Below the pieces are notes generated by a model. The model searched no databases. It was not told the origin of the DNA and was given only the letters and a program-made list of their open reading frames with translations. Source: Pseudomonas cremoricolorata DSM 17059 = NBRC 16634 (GTDB taxonomy: Bacteria > Pseudomonadota > Gammaproteobacteria > Pseudomonadales > Pseudomonadaceae). From it: a stretch of DNA of 64,000 nucleotides. Shown one piece after another: positions 44,308 to 54,900 of this stretch. Where the stretch lies: NCBI RefSeq assembly GCF_000425745.1, contig NZ_AUEA01000002.1, positions 310,001-374,000 of the forward strand. The letters are read 5' to 3'. Numbering within the stretch: position 1 is the first letter of the stretch; each line of letters begins with the position of its first letter. The translations under genes were made by a program, and so were the position numbers.

Positions 44308-45684
44308 ATGAACGAAGCTCAACTCGAAGCGCTGCACTTCGCCGATGCCCCGCGCATCGTCTCAAGCGAACTGCCTGGCCCCAACACCCGCGAAGCGCTG
44401 GCGCTGTCGGCCAGCACCGAGTCGATGGCGCGCGGCGGCGGACGCATGCCGATCGCCATGGACCGGGCCTTCGGCGCCACCTTCAAGGACCCGGACGGCA
44501 ACACCTTCATCGACCTCTCTGCAGGCGTCGGCGTGAGCAGCGTGGGCCGCTGCCACCCGCAGGTGGTGCAGGCCATTCGCGAGCAGTCCGAAGTGCTCAT
44601 GCACGCCCTGGAAATCAACAGCACGCGGCGCACCGAGCTGGCGGCCAAGCTGTCCGAAATAGCCCCGCCGGGGCTGCGCGGCGACTGCATCACCTTCTTC
44701 ACGCAAAGCGGCAGCGATGCCCTGGAAGCGGCGGTCAAATTCGCCAAGCGCATCACCGGCCGGCACCAGATCATCGCCTTCCATGGCGGCTACCACGGCG
44801 TCTGGCATGCCTCCGGCGCGCTGACCACCGGCACCGCCTATCGCAAAGGCTATGGCGCGCAGATGGGCGGGGTGATCCACGCGCCCTACCCCTACGCCTA
44901 CCGTTTCCCCTTCGACACCACCCACAAGAGCGCCGAGCAGATCGCCGGCGAGTACGTCGACTATCTGCTCAACACCCCCTACACCGCCGCCGATGACGTC
45001 GCTGCGGTGATCGTCGAGCCGGTTCAGGGCGAAGGCGGCTACGTGCCGCCGTCGCCTGAATTTCTGCAACTGCTGCGCAAGGCCTGCGACCGCAGCGGCG
45101 CGCTGCTGATCGTCGATGAAGTGCAGGCCGGCGCGGGCCGCACCGGCAAGATGTGGGCGGTCGAGCATTCCGAGGTCAAGCCGGACATGCTGACCTTCGG
45201 CAAGGGCATCGGCAGCGACCTGCCGATGGCCGGGCTGATGATGCGCTCGGACCTGGCCGCGCAGATTCCCGACGGCTCGATGCCCAACACCTTCGCTGCC
45301 AACTCGCTGTCGGCGGTGGTGGCACTGACCAACATCAGCATTCTTCAAGACCCTGAACTCGACCTGCTCAACCGCGCGCACGCCTTGGGCCTGGAAGCAC
45401 AGGAACGCATTCGTGGCTTCAACAGCCGCTTGGTCGGCGAGGTGCGCGGACGCGGCCTGATGATCGGCATCGAGCTGGTCGAAGATGCCGCCAGCAAGAC
45501 GCCGCTGGCCGGCGAGAAAATCGGCCAACTGATGGGTTATCTGATGAACCACGGCGTGCTGATGATTCCCTGCGGGCGCTACAGCAACGTGATGCGCATC
45601 ATGCCGTCACTGACCATCTCGCGGGCGCTGTTCTTCAAGGCCCTGGACATCTTCGGCGACGCGCTGGCCTCGCTCGAGGCGTGA
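44308..45684 (+). CDS. Class III aminotransferase (PLP-dependent)
   Basis: A 458-aa fold-type I enzyme. The PLP lysine is K299 in LTFGKGIGSD, the pyridine-nitrogen aspartate D270 is in LLIVDEVQAG, and the phosphate-binding region is FTQSGSDALEAAVK. Class III enzymes transfer omega-amino groups, for example from GABA, polyamines or amino alcohols. The following aldehyde dehydrogenase would oxidise the aldehyde produced, so the pair suits amine catabolism. The ATG at 44308 has a GGAGA ribosome-binding site. Substrate is not readable from sequence. Confidence 0.93.
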   Translation: MNEAQLEALHFADAPRIVSSELPGPNTREALALSASTESMARGGGRMPIAMDRAFGATFKDPDGNTFIDLSAGVGVSSVGRCHPQVVQAIREQSEVLMHALEINSTRRTELAAKLSEIAPPGLRGDCITFFTQSGSDALEAAVKFAKRITGRHQIIAFHGGYHGVWHASGALTTGTAYRKGYGAQMGGVIHAPYPYAYRFPFDTTHKSAEQIAGEYVDYLLNTPYTAADDVAAVIVEPVQGEGGYVPPSPEFLQLLRKACDRSGALLIVDEVQAGAGRTGKMWAVEHSEVKPDMLTFGKGIGSDLPMAGLMMRSDLAAQIPDGSMPNTFAANSLSAVVALTNISILQDPELDLLNRAHALGLEAQERIRGFNSRLVGEVRGRGLMIGIELVEDAASKTPLAGEKIGQLMGYLMNHGVLMIPCGRYSNVMRIMPSLTISRALFFKALDIFGDALASLEA

Positions 45685-45712
45685 GCCTGCCCACTTCGCA
45701 AGGAACACCCCC

Positions 45713-47164
45713 ATGACTCAGCATCTGAATCACTTCATCGCAGGCAAGTCGGTCGAGGGCAGCGGTGCGCGCATCGAGCTCATCGACCCGGTCACCGAAC
45801 AGGTCTACGGCAGTTCGGCGCGCGGCAACGCCGAGGACGTCGAACGTGCCGTGGCCGCTGCCCATGCCCAGCTCGAGGGCGGCGCCTGGAGCCAGCTCGA
45901 CGGTGCCCAGCGCGGGCGGCTCTTGGCGAAACTGGCCGACCTGGTGGAGCGCGACAGCGAGCATCTGGCCGACCTCGACGCCAACGCCATCGGCCGCTCG
46001 CCGATCGAGCCTAGGCGCATGGATCTGCCCAACGCCATCGCCAACCTGCGCGCAGCTGCCGGCTGGGCCAACCAGCTCGAAGGCCGCACCATCCCCACCG
46101 GCGGCTATTTTGGCAGCAAGACCCTGTCGTACACCGTGCGCGAGCCGGTCGGCGTGGTCGGGGCGATCGTGCCGTGGAACTCGCCGCTGATGATCACCGT
46201 GTGGAAGCTGGCGGCCTTGCTCGCGGCCGGCTGCACGGTGGTGATCAAACCCTCGGAAGAAACCCCGCAATCGGCCTTGCACCTGGCGGGTCTTGCCCAG
46301 GAAGCAGGCTTTCCCGATGGCGTGATCAACGTCGTCACCGGCTATGGCGCCGAAGTCGGCAAGGCCCTGTGCGAACACCCGCAGGTGGCCAAGATCAGCT
46401 TCACCGGCAGCCCCGAGGCGGGCCGCGAAATTCAGCGCACCGCCGGCGTGCTGTTCAAGCAGGTGGCGTTGGAGCTGGGCGGCAAGAGCCCGCAGATCGT
46501 CTTCGACGATGCCAGCTTCGACGATGCCGTGCGCGGCTGCGCCCTGGGCCTGTTCGCCAACCAGGGCCAGGTCTGCGCGGCCGGCTCGCGCATCCTGGTG
46601 CAGCGCAGCCTGGCCGAACGCTTTGGCGCCGCGCTGGCCGAGGCGGCGCAGGCAGTGCAGGTCGGCGACCCGCGCGAGGACGGCGTGCAGATGGGCCCGG
46701 TGGCGAAGAAGGCGCAGTTCGAGCGGGTCAACCGCTACATTCAGCTGGGCATCGACCAGGGCGCCACACTGGCGGCCGGCGGCGTCTCGACACCTGAGAA
46801 AGGCTGGTTCGTACGGCCGACGATCTTCACCAACGCACGCAATGACATGGCCATCGCCCAGGAAGAAATCTTCGGCCCGGTGGGCACGCTGATCGTGTTC
46901 GACACCGAAGCCGAAGCGATTGCCTTAGCCAACGACTCCGCCTACGGTCTGGCCGCCACGGTGTGGACCGGCAACCTGGTGCGCGCGCACCGCGTCGCCG
47001 CGGCGATCAAAGCAGGTGCCGTGGGCATCAACTGCTGGAGCCCGCTGGACGCCAACCTGCCGTGGGGCGGGGTCAAGACCAGCGGGATCGGCCGTGAAGG
47101 CGGGTTCAGCGGCGCGCTGGCCTACACCGAAGAGAAGGTCATCACGGTGCTGCTGCCGAGTTGA
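45713..47164 (+). CDS. NAD(P)-dependent aldehyde dehydrogenase
   Basis: A 483-aa aldehyde dehydrogenase with catalytic C288 in NQGQVCAAGSR and general base E254 in ALELGGKSPQ, plus the cofactor-binding region PWNSPLMITVWK and ISFTGSPEAGREI. It begins 28 bp after the aminotransferase stop and is probably co-transcribed. It would convert the aldehyde from the aminotransferase to a carboxylic acid. Length and motifs are complete. The exact aldehyde is not determinable. Confidence 0.94.
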   Translation: MTQHLNHFIAGKSVEGSGARIELIDPVTEQVYGSSARGNAEDVERAVAAAHAQLEGGAWSQLDGAQRGRLLAKLADLVERDSEHLADLDANAIGRSPIEPRRMDLPNAIANLRAAAGWANQLEGRTIPTGGYFGSKTLSYTVREPVGVVGAIVPWNSPLMITVWKLAALLAAGCTVVIKPSEETPQSALHLAGLAQEAGFPDGVINVVTGYGAEVGKALCEHPQVAKISFTGSPEAGREIQRTAGVLFKQVALELGGKSPQIVFDDASFDDAVRGCALGLFANQGQVCAAGSRILVQRSLAERFGAALAEAAQAVQVGDPREDGVQMGPVAKKAQFERVNRYIQLGIDQGATLAAGGVSTPEKGWFVRPTIFTNARNDMAIAQEEIFGPVGTLIVFDTEAEAIALANDSAYGLAATVWTGNLVRAHRVAAAIKAGAVGINCWSPLDANLPWGGVKTSGIGREGGFSGALAYTEEKVITVLLPS

Positions 47165-47247
47165 CCCCTGCGCCCACGCCCCGGCGAGCAGCCTGCGGCG
47201 GGGCGTCGGTTCATTGCGCAGGTTGCGCCAAGCGTGGAGACACCGTG

Positions 47248-47811
47248 ATGACTGCATACCAACGAACGGCAATCGACCGTTACCCGACCTCACTGCGGGT
47301 ATTGCACTGGACCCGCGCCGTGCTGATCCTCGGCCTGCTCTGGGCCGGCTGGCACATGACCGGCATGGACGATGAAATACCCAGCAAGTTCGAGCTCTAC
47401 TACCCCTGGCACAAGTCGTTCGGCGTGCTGGCGTTTCTTTTGGTGCTGACGCAGATCGCGGTGCGCCTGCGCACACCGCACATCCCCCGCCCCTTGCAGA
47501 CCTTGGCGCCGTTCGAGCGCAGCTTGTCGAGCCTGGTGCAACGGGCGATGTACGTGCTGCTGGTGGTGGTACCGCTGATGGGCTACTCGATGTCGAGCAC
47601 CTTCACCATGAGTGACGGGGTATTCTTCTTCGGCGTCGATCTGCCGGAATTGCTGCCCAAGAACGATGACTGGTTCGTGGTCTTCCAGTGGCTGCACAAG
47701 GTGCTGGCCTACAGCCTGCTGGCGCTGATCACCCTGCACGTTGCCGGCGCGCTGAAACACCGCTTCCTTGACCGCGACCCGAGCAAGGATGTTTTGCGGC
47801 GGATGCTTTGA
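47248..47811 (+). CDS. Cytochrome b561-family membrane protein
   Basis: A 187-aa four-helix membrane protein with histidines at the expected helix positions (VLHWTRAVL, YPWHKSFGVL, FQWLHKVLAY, ITLHVAGALKHR) that should hold two b hemes. CybB-type proteins shuttle electrons between quinones and other carriers, including superoxide. It follows the aldehyde dehydrogenase after 83 bp, which suggests it may drain electrons from a membrane dehydrogenase step in the same pathway, but it could simply be a neighbour. The ATG at 47248 follows GGAGA; a GTG directly upstream is possible. Confidence 0.88.
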   Translation: MTAYQRTAIDRYPTSLRVLHWTRAVLILGLLWAGWHMTGMDDEIPSKFELYYPWHKSFGVLAFLLVLTQIAVRLRTPHIPRPLQTLAPFERSLSSLVQRAMYVLLVVVPLMGYSMSSTFTMSDGVFFFGVDLPELLPKNDDWFVVFQWLHKVLAYSLLALITLHVAGALKHRFLDRDPSKDVLRRML

Positions 47812-47870
47812 ATCGCGCCCGCCCCTGACACAGCTGCTTCATCTACCTGAAGCTACGCGTCAGGCAGTGA

Positions 47871-47889
47871 CGGGCCGCCCTGCGGCCCG
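47871..47889. terminator. Hairpin between cytochrome b561 and enoyl-CoA hydratase genes
   Basis: CGGGCCGC (47871-47878), loop CCT, GCGGCCCG (47882-47889). A perfect stem in a 106-bp convergent gap, without T-run. Confidence 0.45.
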
Positions 47890-47917
47890 ATCGCTCGCGC
47901 AAGCAGCGCCAAGACCA

Positions 47918-48691
47918 TCAGCGATCCCTGAACTGCGCCTCGCGCTTGCCGATGAACGCGGCCATGCCTTCTTTCTGGTCTTCGGTGGCGAACGCTGCGT
48001 GGAACACCCGGCGTTCGAAGCGCACGCCTTCGCTGAGGGTGACTTCGAAGGCGCGGTTGACGCTCTCCTTGACCATCATGCTCACCGGAATCGACTTGCT
48101 GGCGATGCTCGCGGCCACCTTCAGCGCCTCTTCGAGCAGCTCGTCAGCCGGCACGATGCGCGCAACCAGGCCGGCGCGTTCGGCTTCCTCGGCGCCCATC
48201 AGGCGACCGGTCAGGCACAGCTCCATGGCCTTGGCCTTGCCCACCGCGCGGGTCAGGCGCTGGGTGCCGCCCATGCCCGGCAACACGCCAAGATTGATTT
48301 CCGGCTGGCCGAATCTGGCCGTGTCGGCGGCGAGAATGAAGTCGCACATCATCGCCAGTTCACAGCCGCCGCCAAGGGCGAACCCGGACACCGCGGCGAT
48401 GATCGGCTTGCGCCGGTTGGCGATGCGGTCGGCATCGCTGAACAGGTCTTCGGTGTAGATCTGCGGATAGCCGAGTTCGGCCATCTCCTTGATGTCGGCA
48501 CCGGCGGCGAATGCCTTGGCGGAACCTGTGAGCACCACGCAGCCGATCTGCGGGTCGCGCTCGAGCTGATCGAGGGCCTGGTTGATCTCGGCGACGATCT
48601 GCGCGTTCAAGGCGTTGAGCGCTTGCGGCCGGTTCAGGGTGATCAGGCCGACCTTGCCGTGGATGTCCAACAGAATGCTTTCGAATGCCAT
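47918..48691 (-). CDS. Enoyl-CoA hydratase
   Basis: A 257-aa crotonase-fold enzyme that hydrates 2-enoyl-CoA in beta-oxidation. The oxyanion-hole segments are [10 protein letters not shown] and [14 protein letters not shown]; both catalytic glutamates are present (GGGCELA and [10 protein letters not shown]). Length is typical of short-chain hydratases. It is the last gene of a four-gene same-strand unit, 10 bp after the acyl-CoA dehydrogenase gene. The ATG at 48691 has GGAG upstream and gives the proper [10 protein letters not shown] opening. Confidence 0.95.
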   Translation of the reverse strand: MAFESILLDIHGKVGLITLNRPQALNALNAQIVAEINQALDQLERDPQIGCVVLTGSAKAFAAGADIKEMAELGYPQIYTEDLFSDADRIANRRKPIIAAVSGFALGGGCELAMMCDFILAADTARFGQPEINLGVLPGMGGTQRLTRAVGKAKAMELCLTGRLMGAEEAERAGLVARIVPADELLEEALKVAASIASKSIPVSMMVKESVNRAFEVTLSEGVRFERRVFHAAFATEDQKEGMAAFIGKREAQFRDR

Positions 48692-48701
48692 GGGGGCTCC
48701 T

Positions 48702-49829
48702 TCAGAGGTTGCGCGCAATGACCATGCGCTGAATGTCGCTGGTGCCTTCGTAGATCTGGCAGACCCGCACGTCGCGGTAGATGCGCTCTAGCGGGAAGTC
48801 GCTCAGATAGCCATATCCGCCCAGGGTCTGCAAGGCATCGGAACACACCTGCTCGGCCATTTCCGAGGCGAACAGCTTGGCCATCGACGCTTCGACCAGT
48901 GCGGGTTTTCCGGCATCGCGCAGCGCCGCGGCGTGCAGCACCATCTGCCGCGCCACGGCGATGCGGGTGGCCATGTCGGCCAGACGAAACGCCACGGCCT
49001 GGTGCTCGACCAGTACCTTGCCGAAGCTCTGCCGCTCGCGGGCGTAATCACGCGCCACCTCGAAGGCGGCACGCGCCATGCCCACCGACTGCGCAGCGAT
49101 GCCGATACGCCCGCCTTCCAGGTTGGCCAGTGCGATGCGATACCCCTCGCCCTCCTCGCCCAGGCGGTAGGCCAGCGGCACGCGTACGTCATCGAACTGG
49201 ATCTGGCAGGTATCGGAGGCATGCTGGCCGAGTTTGTCTTCAACCCTGACCACCTGGTACCCCGGGGTGTCGGTGGGCACGATGAAAGCGCTGATGCCAC
49301 GCTTGCCCGCTTCAGGGTCAGTGACTGCGAAGACGATCACCACCCCGGCGCTTTGCCCGGAGGTGATGAACTGCTTGCTGCCGTTGAGGACATAGTGCTC
49401 GCCGTCGCGCCCCGCCCGGGTTTTCAGGCTGCTGGCATCGGAGCCTGCCTGCGGTTCGGTGAGGGCGAAAGCGCCGAGCATGGCGCCTGTGGCCAACGGG
49501 GTGAGGAACTGCTGCTTCTGCGCGTCACTGCCAAAGCGCAGGATCGGCACGCAGCCGACCGAGTTGTGCACGCTCATGATCGTCGAGCAGGCGCCATCGC
49601 CTGCGGCGATCTCTTCCAGGGCCATGGCGTAGGCCACGTAGCCGGTGTCGCTGCCGCCCCATCGCTCGGGAACCAGCATGCCGAACAGGCCAAGTTCTGC
49701 CATTTCATCGATGGCTTCACGGGGCAAGCGGTGGGCCTTGTCCCACTGCTCGGCAAAGGGCCTCAAGCGCTCCTGGGCGAAGCTGCGCACGGCATCGGCA
49801 ATCTGTTGTTGTTCGTCGCTGACCAGCAT
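48702..49829 (-). CDS. Acyl-CoA dehydrogenase
   Basis: A 375-aa flavoprotein catalysing the first oxidation of a fatty acyl-CoA. The FAD/substrate region [17 protein letters not shown] and [10 protein letters not shown] are present; the catalytic base is E361 in [10 protein letters not shown] near the C-terminus, as in medium/short-chain enzymes. It is flanked within 10-11 bp by the hydratase and thiolase genes. Electrons would pass to an ETF not encoded here. Chain-length or branched-chain preference is not readable. Confidence 0.95.
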   Translation of the reverse strand: MLVSDEQQQIADAVRSFAQERLRPFAEQWDKAHRLPREAIDEMAELGLFGMLVPERWGGSDTGYVAYAMALEEIAAGDGACSTIMSVHNSVGCVPILRFGSDAQKQQFLTPLATGAMLGAFALTEPQAGSDASSLKTRAGRDGEHYVLNGSKQFITSGQSAGVVIVFAVTDPEAGKRGISAFIVPTDTPGYQVVRVEDKLGQHASDTCQIQFDDVRVPLAYRLGEEGEGYRIALANLEGGRIGIAAQSVGMARAAFEVARDYARERQSFGKVLVEHQAVAFRLADMATRIAVARQMVLHAAALRDAGKPALVEASMAKLFASEMAEQVCSDALQTLGGYGYLSDFPLERIYRDVRVCQIYEGTSDIQRMVIARNL

Positions 49830-49840
49830 GCTTCACCTCA

Positions 49841-51031
49841 TCACAGACATTCGAGGGCAACGGCGGTGGCCTCGCCACCGCCAATGCAGATGGCCGCGAC
49901 GCCGCGGCGCAGGTTGCGCTGGCGCAGCGCGGCAATCAACGTCACCAGAATCCGTGCACCCGAGGCGCCGATGGGGTGTCCCAGCGCACAGGCACCGCCG
50001 TTGACGTTGACCTTGTCGTGGGGCAAATGCAGCTGCTTCATCGCGGCCAGCGTAACCACCGCGAAGGCTTCGTTGATTTCGAACAGATCGACCTCATCGA
50101 GGCGCCAGCCGGTGCGCTGCATGAGTTTTTCGATGGCACCGATGGGTGCGGTGGGAAACAGCGCCGGCTGGTCGGCGAACGCTGCGTGGCCGTGAATCAC
50201 CGCGAGGGGCTTGAGGCCGCGCCGCTCGGCTTCGGAGCGGCGCATCAGCAGCAACGCGGCGGCGCCGTCGGAAATCGAACTGGCATTGGCCGCGGTCACC
50301 GTACCGCCTTCGCGGAAGGCCGGGCGCAGCTGAGGGATTTTATCCAGGCGCGCTTTGGGCGGCTGCTCGTCGTCGCTGACCATACGGGTCTGGCGGGCCT
50401 CGGTGACCTGCACCGGGACGATCTCTTCGGCGAAGCGCCCGTCGCTGATCGCCAGCTGGGCGCGGGTCAGCGAGGCGATGGCGAAGTCGTCCTGCTGCTT
50501 GCGGCTGAAGTCGTGCGCCTGGGCGCAATCCTCGGCGAAGGTACCCATCAGCCGGCCCTTGTCGTAGGCGTCTTCCAGGCCGTCGAGGAACATGTGGTCG
50601 AGCACCTGAGCATGACCCATGCGGTATCCGCCACGGGCCTTGTCGAGCAGGTACGGCGCGTTGCTCATGCTTTCCATGCCGCCAGCGATCAGCACATCGG
50701 CAGAGCCTGCCAGCAGCAGGTCATGGCCAAGAATCAGCGCCTGCATGCCCGAGCCGCACATCTTGTTCAGTGTGGTGCAGGTGGTCTGTGCCGGCAGGCC
50801 GGCGCCCAGCGCGGCCTGGCGCGCCGGTGCCTGGCCGAGTCCGGCAGACAGCACGCAGCCGAACAGCACCTGGTCGACGGCCTCAGGCTCGATGCCACCG
50901 CGCTCGAGCGCGGCGCCAATGGCGGCGGCACCCAGTTGCGGTGCACTGAGGGATTTGAGCTCGCCCTGCAAGCCGCCCATGGGCGTTCGCACGGCGCTGA
51001 CGATGACGATGGGGTCGCGAGCGAGGGTCAT
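49841..51031 (-). CDS. fadAx: Acetyl-CoA C-acetyltransferase (thiolase)
   Basis: A 396-aa thiolase. Active-site C92 lies in NKMCGSGMQA; the C-terminal catalytic HGHP-type segment is ALGHPIGASG and the second cysteine is in ICIGGGEAT. It cleaves 3-ketoacyl-CoA to acetyl-CoA (or propionyl-CoA) and a shortened acyl-CoA. The symbol fadAx is given because this thiolase-dehydrogenase-hydratase-SDR set resembles the P. putida fadAx cluster from memory; the four-gene order should be checked. The gene starts 14 bp after the SDR stop. Confidence 0.92.
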   Translation of the reverse strand: MTLARDPIVIVSAVRTPMGGLQGELKSLSAPQLGAAAIGAALERGGIEPEAVDQVLFGCVLSAGLGQAPARQAALGAGLPAQTTCTTLNKMCGSGMQALILGHDLLLAGSADVLIAGGMESMSNAPYLLDKARGGYRMGHAQVLDHMFLDGLEDAYDKGRLMGTFAEDCAQAHDFSRKQQDDFAIASLTRAQLAISDGRFAEEIVPVQVTEARQTRMVSDDEQPPKARLDKIPQLRPAFREGGTVTAANASSISDGAAALLLMRRSEAERRGLKPLAVIHGHAAFADQPALFPTAPIGAIEKLMQRTGWRLDEVDLFEINEAFAVVTLAAMKQLHLPHDKVNVNGGACALGHPIGASGARILVTLIAALRQRNLRRGVAAICIGGGEATAVALECL

Positions 51032-51045
51032 GGGGGTGTCCTTGG

Positions 51046-51813
51046 TCATTTGGCGGCCATACGCAAGGCGCCGTCGAGACGGATCACCTCGCCATTGAGC
51101 ATGCTGTTTTCAATGATGTGCCGCGCCAGCGCGGCGTATTCCTCTGGCCGTCCCAGGCGCGGCGGGAACGGTACGCCGGCGGCCAGCGAACTGCGCACTT
51201 CTTCGGTCATGCCGGCCATCATCGGCGTTTCGAAGATGCCCGGGGCGATGGTCATGACGCGGATGCCAAACCGCGCCAGCTCCCGCGCCACTGGCAAGGT
51301 CATGCTGGCGATGGCGCCCTTGGAGGCCGAGTACGCCGCCTGGCCGATCTGCCCGTCGAAGGCGGCGACCGACGCGGTATTGATGATCACCCCACGCTCG
51401 CCACCGTCATCGGCGCTGCCTTCGGCCATGGCGGCGGCGGCCAGGCGCAGCAGGTTGAAGCTGCCGATCAGGTTGACGTTGATCATCCGGGTGAAGCTTG
51501 CCAGCGCGTGCGGCCCTTGCTTGCCGAGCACTTTTTCGCCGGCGACGATGCCGGCGCAGTTGACCAGCCCGCGCAGGCCGCCGAAGGCCTCGACGGCCGC
51601 ATCCACCGCAGCCTTGGCGGCGTGTTCGTCACTGATATCGGCCACGGCAAAGCGCGCGTTGCGGCCCAGTTCGGCGGCCTTGGCCTCGACTGCCGCGGCG
51701 TTGAGGTCGACCAGCAGCACCTGAGCGCCGGCCTCGATCAGCATCTGCGCCGTGGCGGCGCCAAGCCCTGAGGCGGCACCGCTGACGATGAAGGGGGTAT
51801 TGGCAATGAGCAT
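51046..51813 (-). CDS. fadB1x: Short-chain 3-hydroxyacyl-CoA dehydrogenase (SDR, type II)
   Basis: A 255-aa SDR enzyme with the NAD-binding GxxxGxG loop [13 protein letters not shown] and the catalytic Y-x-x-x-K in AAYSASKGA. It resembles type II 3-hydroxyacyl-CoA dehydrogenases (HSD10-like), which act on straight or 2-methyl-branched 3-hydroxyacyl-CoAs. It leads the operon SDR-thiolase-acyl-CoA dehydrogenase-hydratase, a complete beta-oxidation set lacking only a CoA ligase. The symbol follows the P. putida fadB1x name from memory and is provisional. Upstream lies the hairpin that ends the NEL-like gene. Confidence 0.88.
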   Translation of the reverse strand: MLIANTPFIVSGAASGLGAATAQMLIEAGAQVLLVDLNAAAVEAKAAELGRNARFAVADISDEHAAKAAVDAAVEAFGGLRGLVNCAGIVAGEKVLGKQGPHALASFTRMINVNLIGSFNLLRLAAAAMAEGSADDGGERGVIINTASVAAFDGQIGQAAYSASKGAIASMTLPVARELARFGIRVMTIAPGIFETPMMAGMTEEVRSSLAAGVPFPPRLGRPEEYAALARHIIENSMLNGEVIRLDGALRMAAK

Positions 51814-51932
51814 GGGTGTCGTCCTTCAGGCCCGACGACGGTTGGCGAGAACATGGGCAGCGGATGGGTTGGCAGGAAAGAAGCTGAACCGTCGTGACCA
51901 AGATAGTCGCGCGGGTCGTACAGAGCGGCAAT

Positions 51933-51967
51933 GGCCAAAGCTGTCAGGCGCGCTGACCGCTTTGGCC
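51933..51967 (-). terminator. Long interrupted hairpin after the NEL-like gene
   Basis: GGCCAAAGC (51933-51941) pairs with GCTTTGGCC (51959-51967); inside, GTCAG (51943-51947) pairs with CTGAC (51953-51957), with one mismatched pair and a GCGCG loop. This 14-bp interrupted stem lies 9 bp beyond the stop codon of the gene read on the minus strand. There is no T-run. Confidence 0.55.
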
Positions 51968-51975
51968 GTCAAGGG

Positions 51976-54900
51976 TCAGACGTGAATGACGCCGATGGCC
52001 TCCTCATCCAGCACATCCAGGGTCAGGCGTACGCGCAGCGCATGCAAGGCACTTTCCCGACGCGTGCTGAGCACTTGCCAGCGTTGCCGGTATTGCTCGC
52101 TGTCCAGGGTGTCCTGCTGTTCATCGAGGCGCGAGCCTTCATCGGCATATTGCTCATGCAATTGGCTGAATAACGCAGGATGTCTCGTGTCCAGGTAACG
52201 CTGCCAGAAGGTCCGCTGGCTGAGGCTCTCGGCCAACGCTTCGCGTGTCTCGCCGCTGCGCACGAAATTCAGCGCCGCCTGCAACTGTTGCGGGCTGACC
52301 CGCGCCACGCTGGCGTAATGCATGCTGCGGGGCTGTAACGGTAGATCGAGGGCTTCGGCCAGATGGATGCGGTAATACAGACTGACCTCGATTTCGTCGA
52401 CACCACGCCCCTCGGCACTGCGCTGCAGCATATCCTGGCGGGCGAACTGCTCGACCCTTGCCAGGCGCCACAGCCGCTGACCCAGGCTGACCAGTCGCGC
52501 ACCTCGTTCATGGTAGGCGGCATCAGCGGTCGCCTGGGTTTCCAGCACCAGCACCTGCAAGTCGCTGAAGCGCTCGGCTGTACTGTCTTCGCAGCTCAGC
52601 GGCTCGTTGGCCCGCACGAACACCTGGCTACGCAGGTCGGCGTCCGCCTCGAGCGCCGTCAGCATCGACCACACCTGCTCGCACAGGTAGTCAGCGGCCC
52701 CCGTGAAATCGGCGGTGTTCTGCAGCTCGCCGAGCAAGGTCAGCAACCCGCCGCTGTGGGGCAGGCCAAACAGCAGATCCCAGCGCTCCTCGCGCGCCCC
52801 ACGCCCCTCTGCGCCCGCTTGGGCCAGCCACAGTTCACGGGTGGCTGCCGGCCCCGATGGGTGCGAGGCCCCCAGCGTTGCATCGCCATGAGCCTGATCG
52901 TGCTCGGTCAAGCTGAACAACAGATCCAACTGCTCGGCCGGCAGCGGATTGCCCTGTACCAACAAGGTGCGACGGTAGGCCAAGGGCATTTGCAGGGTGG
53001 TGTCGGGAATCTCGCTCAGTTGGTTGTTGCGCAAATCCGCAGTGTCCAGGAAACCGCAGAGGTCGAGCCCCGAGGGCCAGGTGCTCAGTTGACAATAACG
53101 CAGGCTTACCCAGGCCAGCCGTGACAGGTAGTGGAAGCGCAGACGGAAATCACCCAGCGGGTTGTAACTCAGATTGAGCGATGACAACTGTGGCAGCGCC
53201 GCCAGAATGCCTTCGCCGGCTTCATCGACGCGAATCTGGTTGTGATCGAGGTTAAGGATACGCAGCCGGCTCAGATAGCCCAGTGCCGAGGGGATGCGAC
53301 TGAGCTCATTACTGCCAAGGTTGAGGCGGCGCAGGTCACTGAATCCACGCAGGAAGCTGGTCGGTACCTCACGTAGCCGCGTACTGCGCACGACAAGTAC
53401 CGACACATGGCTCATCTCCAGCTCCTGTGGCATCTCAGGCAGTTCCAGCACAGGCAATCCGCTGATATCCAGGCGCATGCCGAGTTCCTGGTCATTGCTG
53501 TCCAGCTCCACCTCTCCCTGCAGGCGCCAGCACTGGCGCAGCCTGGCAGCCATCTGCTGGCGGGCGCGCTGGGTCGTCTGCGCACCTTGCGCGGCTTCCC
53601 AGCGAAGCAACGCGTGATCCATGCGCTGGTAGTTCGCTTCCTGCTGCATGAGCAGTTCGAAGGGTGAGTCACTGGCCGCGAGCAGGCCTTGCAGATACCG
53701 CTCCACACGCTGGTCGGTGAATCCGGGATACAGCGCGCGGATGCGTTCACGCAGCATCCTGTGCGAAGCCGATGACTGCCCGCGCCCGCTGAGCAAGTAC
53801 CCGACTCGACCGTCGGGCAGACGCTGACCGGGATTGAACCAGGGTGCCTCGGCACGCCAGCCGAGCAATTGCAGACGACGGGTAGCCTGCACAGGGAGCG
53901 ACTGCAACAGTCGCTCGCGCAACTGCTCCGCCGGCTCGTGCCCACTCAGACCCAGTGCCTGGGTCTGCTCAGGCGCCAGCAGCGCAGCCAGCGCCTCGAA
54001 CAACCCCGCAGGCTCGTCGACCTCTACGTCCAGCGCTTGCATCTGCGCGTCGTACAGCTCGAAGCGTCCATTGACATGGGCGAGCACCCTGAGCGCGGCG
54101 TCCGGCCCCTGGGGGTCCATTATCGCGACCCGCCGCCCCCATGCACTGCCCTCGCGCACTTCGATATTCAGCGCCAATGGCCAATTGGGCAGGCGCCGCA
54201 GCAATGCCACGGCCAGATCGGCACTGTCATCGCCATAGGCACTGTCGAACGTCAGCCCCTCGACCGCGCGACTCAACCGAGCCAGTTGCCGCAGACTGCG
54301 TGCCCGACGTGCCAGCGCCAAGGGCACGCGCTGCTCGGTCAGCGCGACCTCGCGCTGCACATCCTCGACGCCCTCCAGCGCTTGCTCGGCGTAAAGGTCA
54401 GGCAGGCCTGGGAAGTCGCGTTGCAGCAAAGTGCGCAAGGGGTCTTCGGGCAGTGTCGGCGCGCTCAGGTGTTCGAGCAGCGGCTGAGTGAAGCGAGCCT
54501 GCTGACGCAACAGCGAATCGCCCAGTGCTTGCGCATCGAGTCCGGCGATACCCGGTTGGGCAAGGCACCAGGCTTGAATTTGTTTGTCCGGCTGCGGGTG
54601 CTGCTCGGCCAGATGGGCAAAGAAGCGATCGATGCGTTTGCGTGCATCGAAGCGTCGCAACGTGTCGAGCAGGTTGGCGGGCGCGGGGCGGTTCTCGACC
54701 AGCAGGCCGCGCAGTTCATCCCCATCCATGCCCGCGATGCGCAGCACCTGCAGCGTCTGCGCCGACTCCAACGCCGGCACCTGCGGCCACAGGGTCGAGA
54801 GCATGCGCGCGGTGTTGTGCCACTCCAGCGGGCGCGACAGCTGCATGCGCCAGCCGCGCTGACCATTGCTCTCTACCACAGGCCCATAGGCTTCGGGCCG

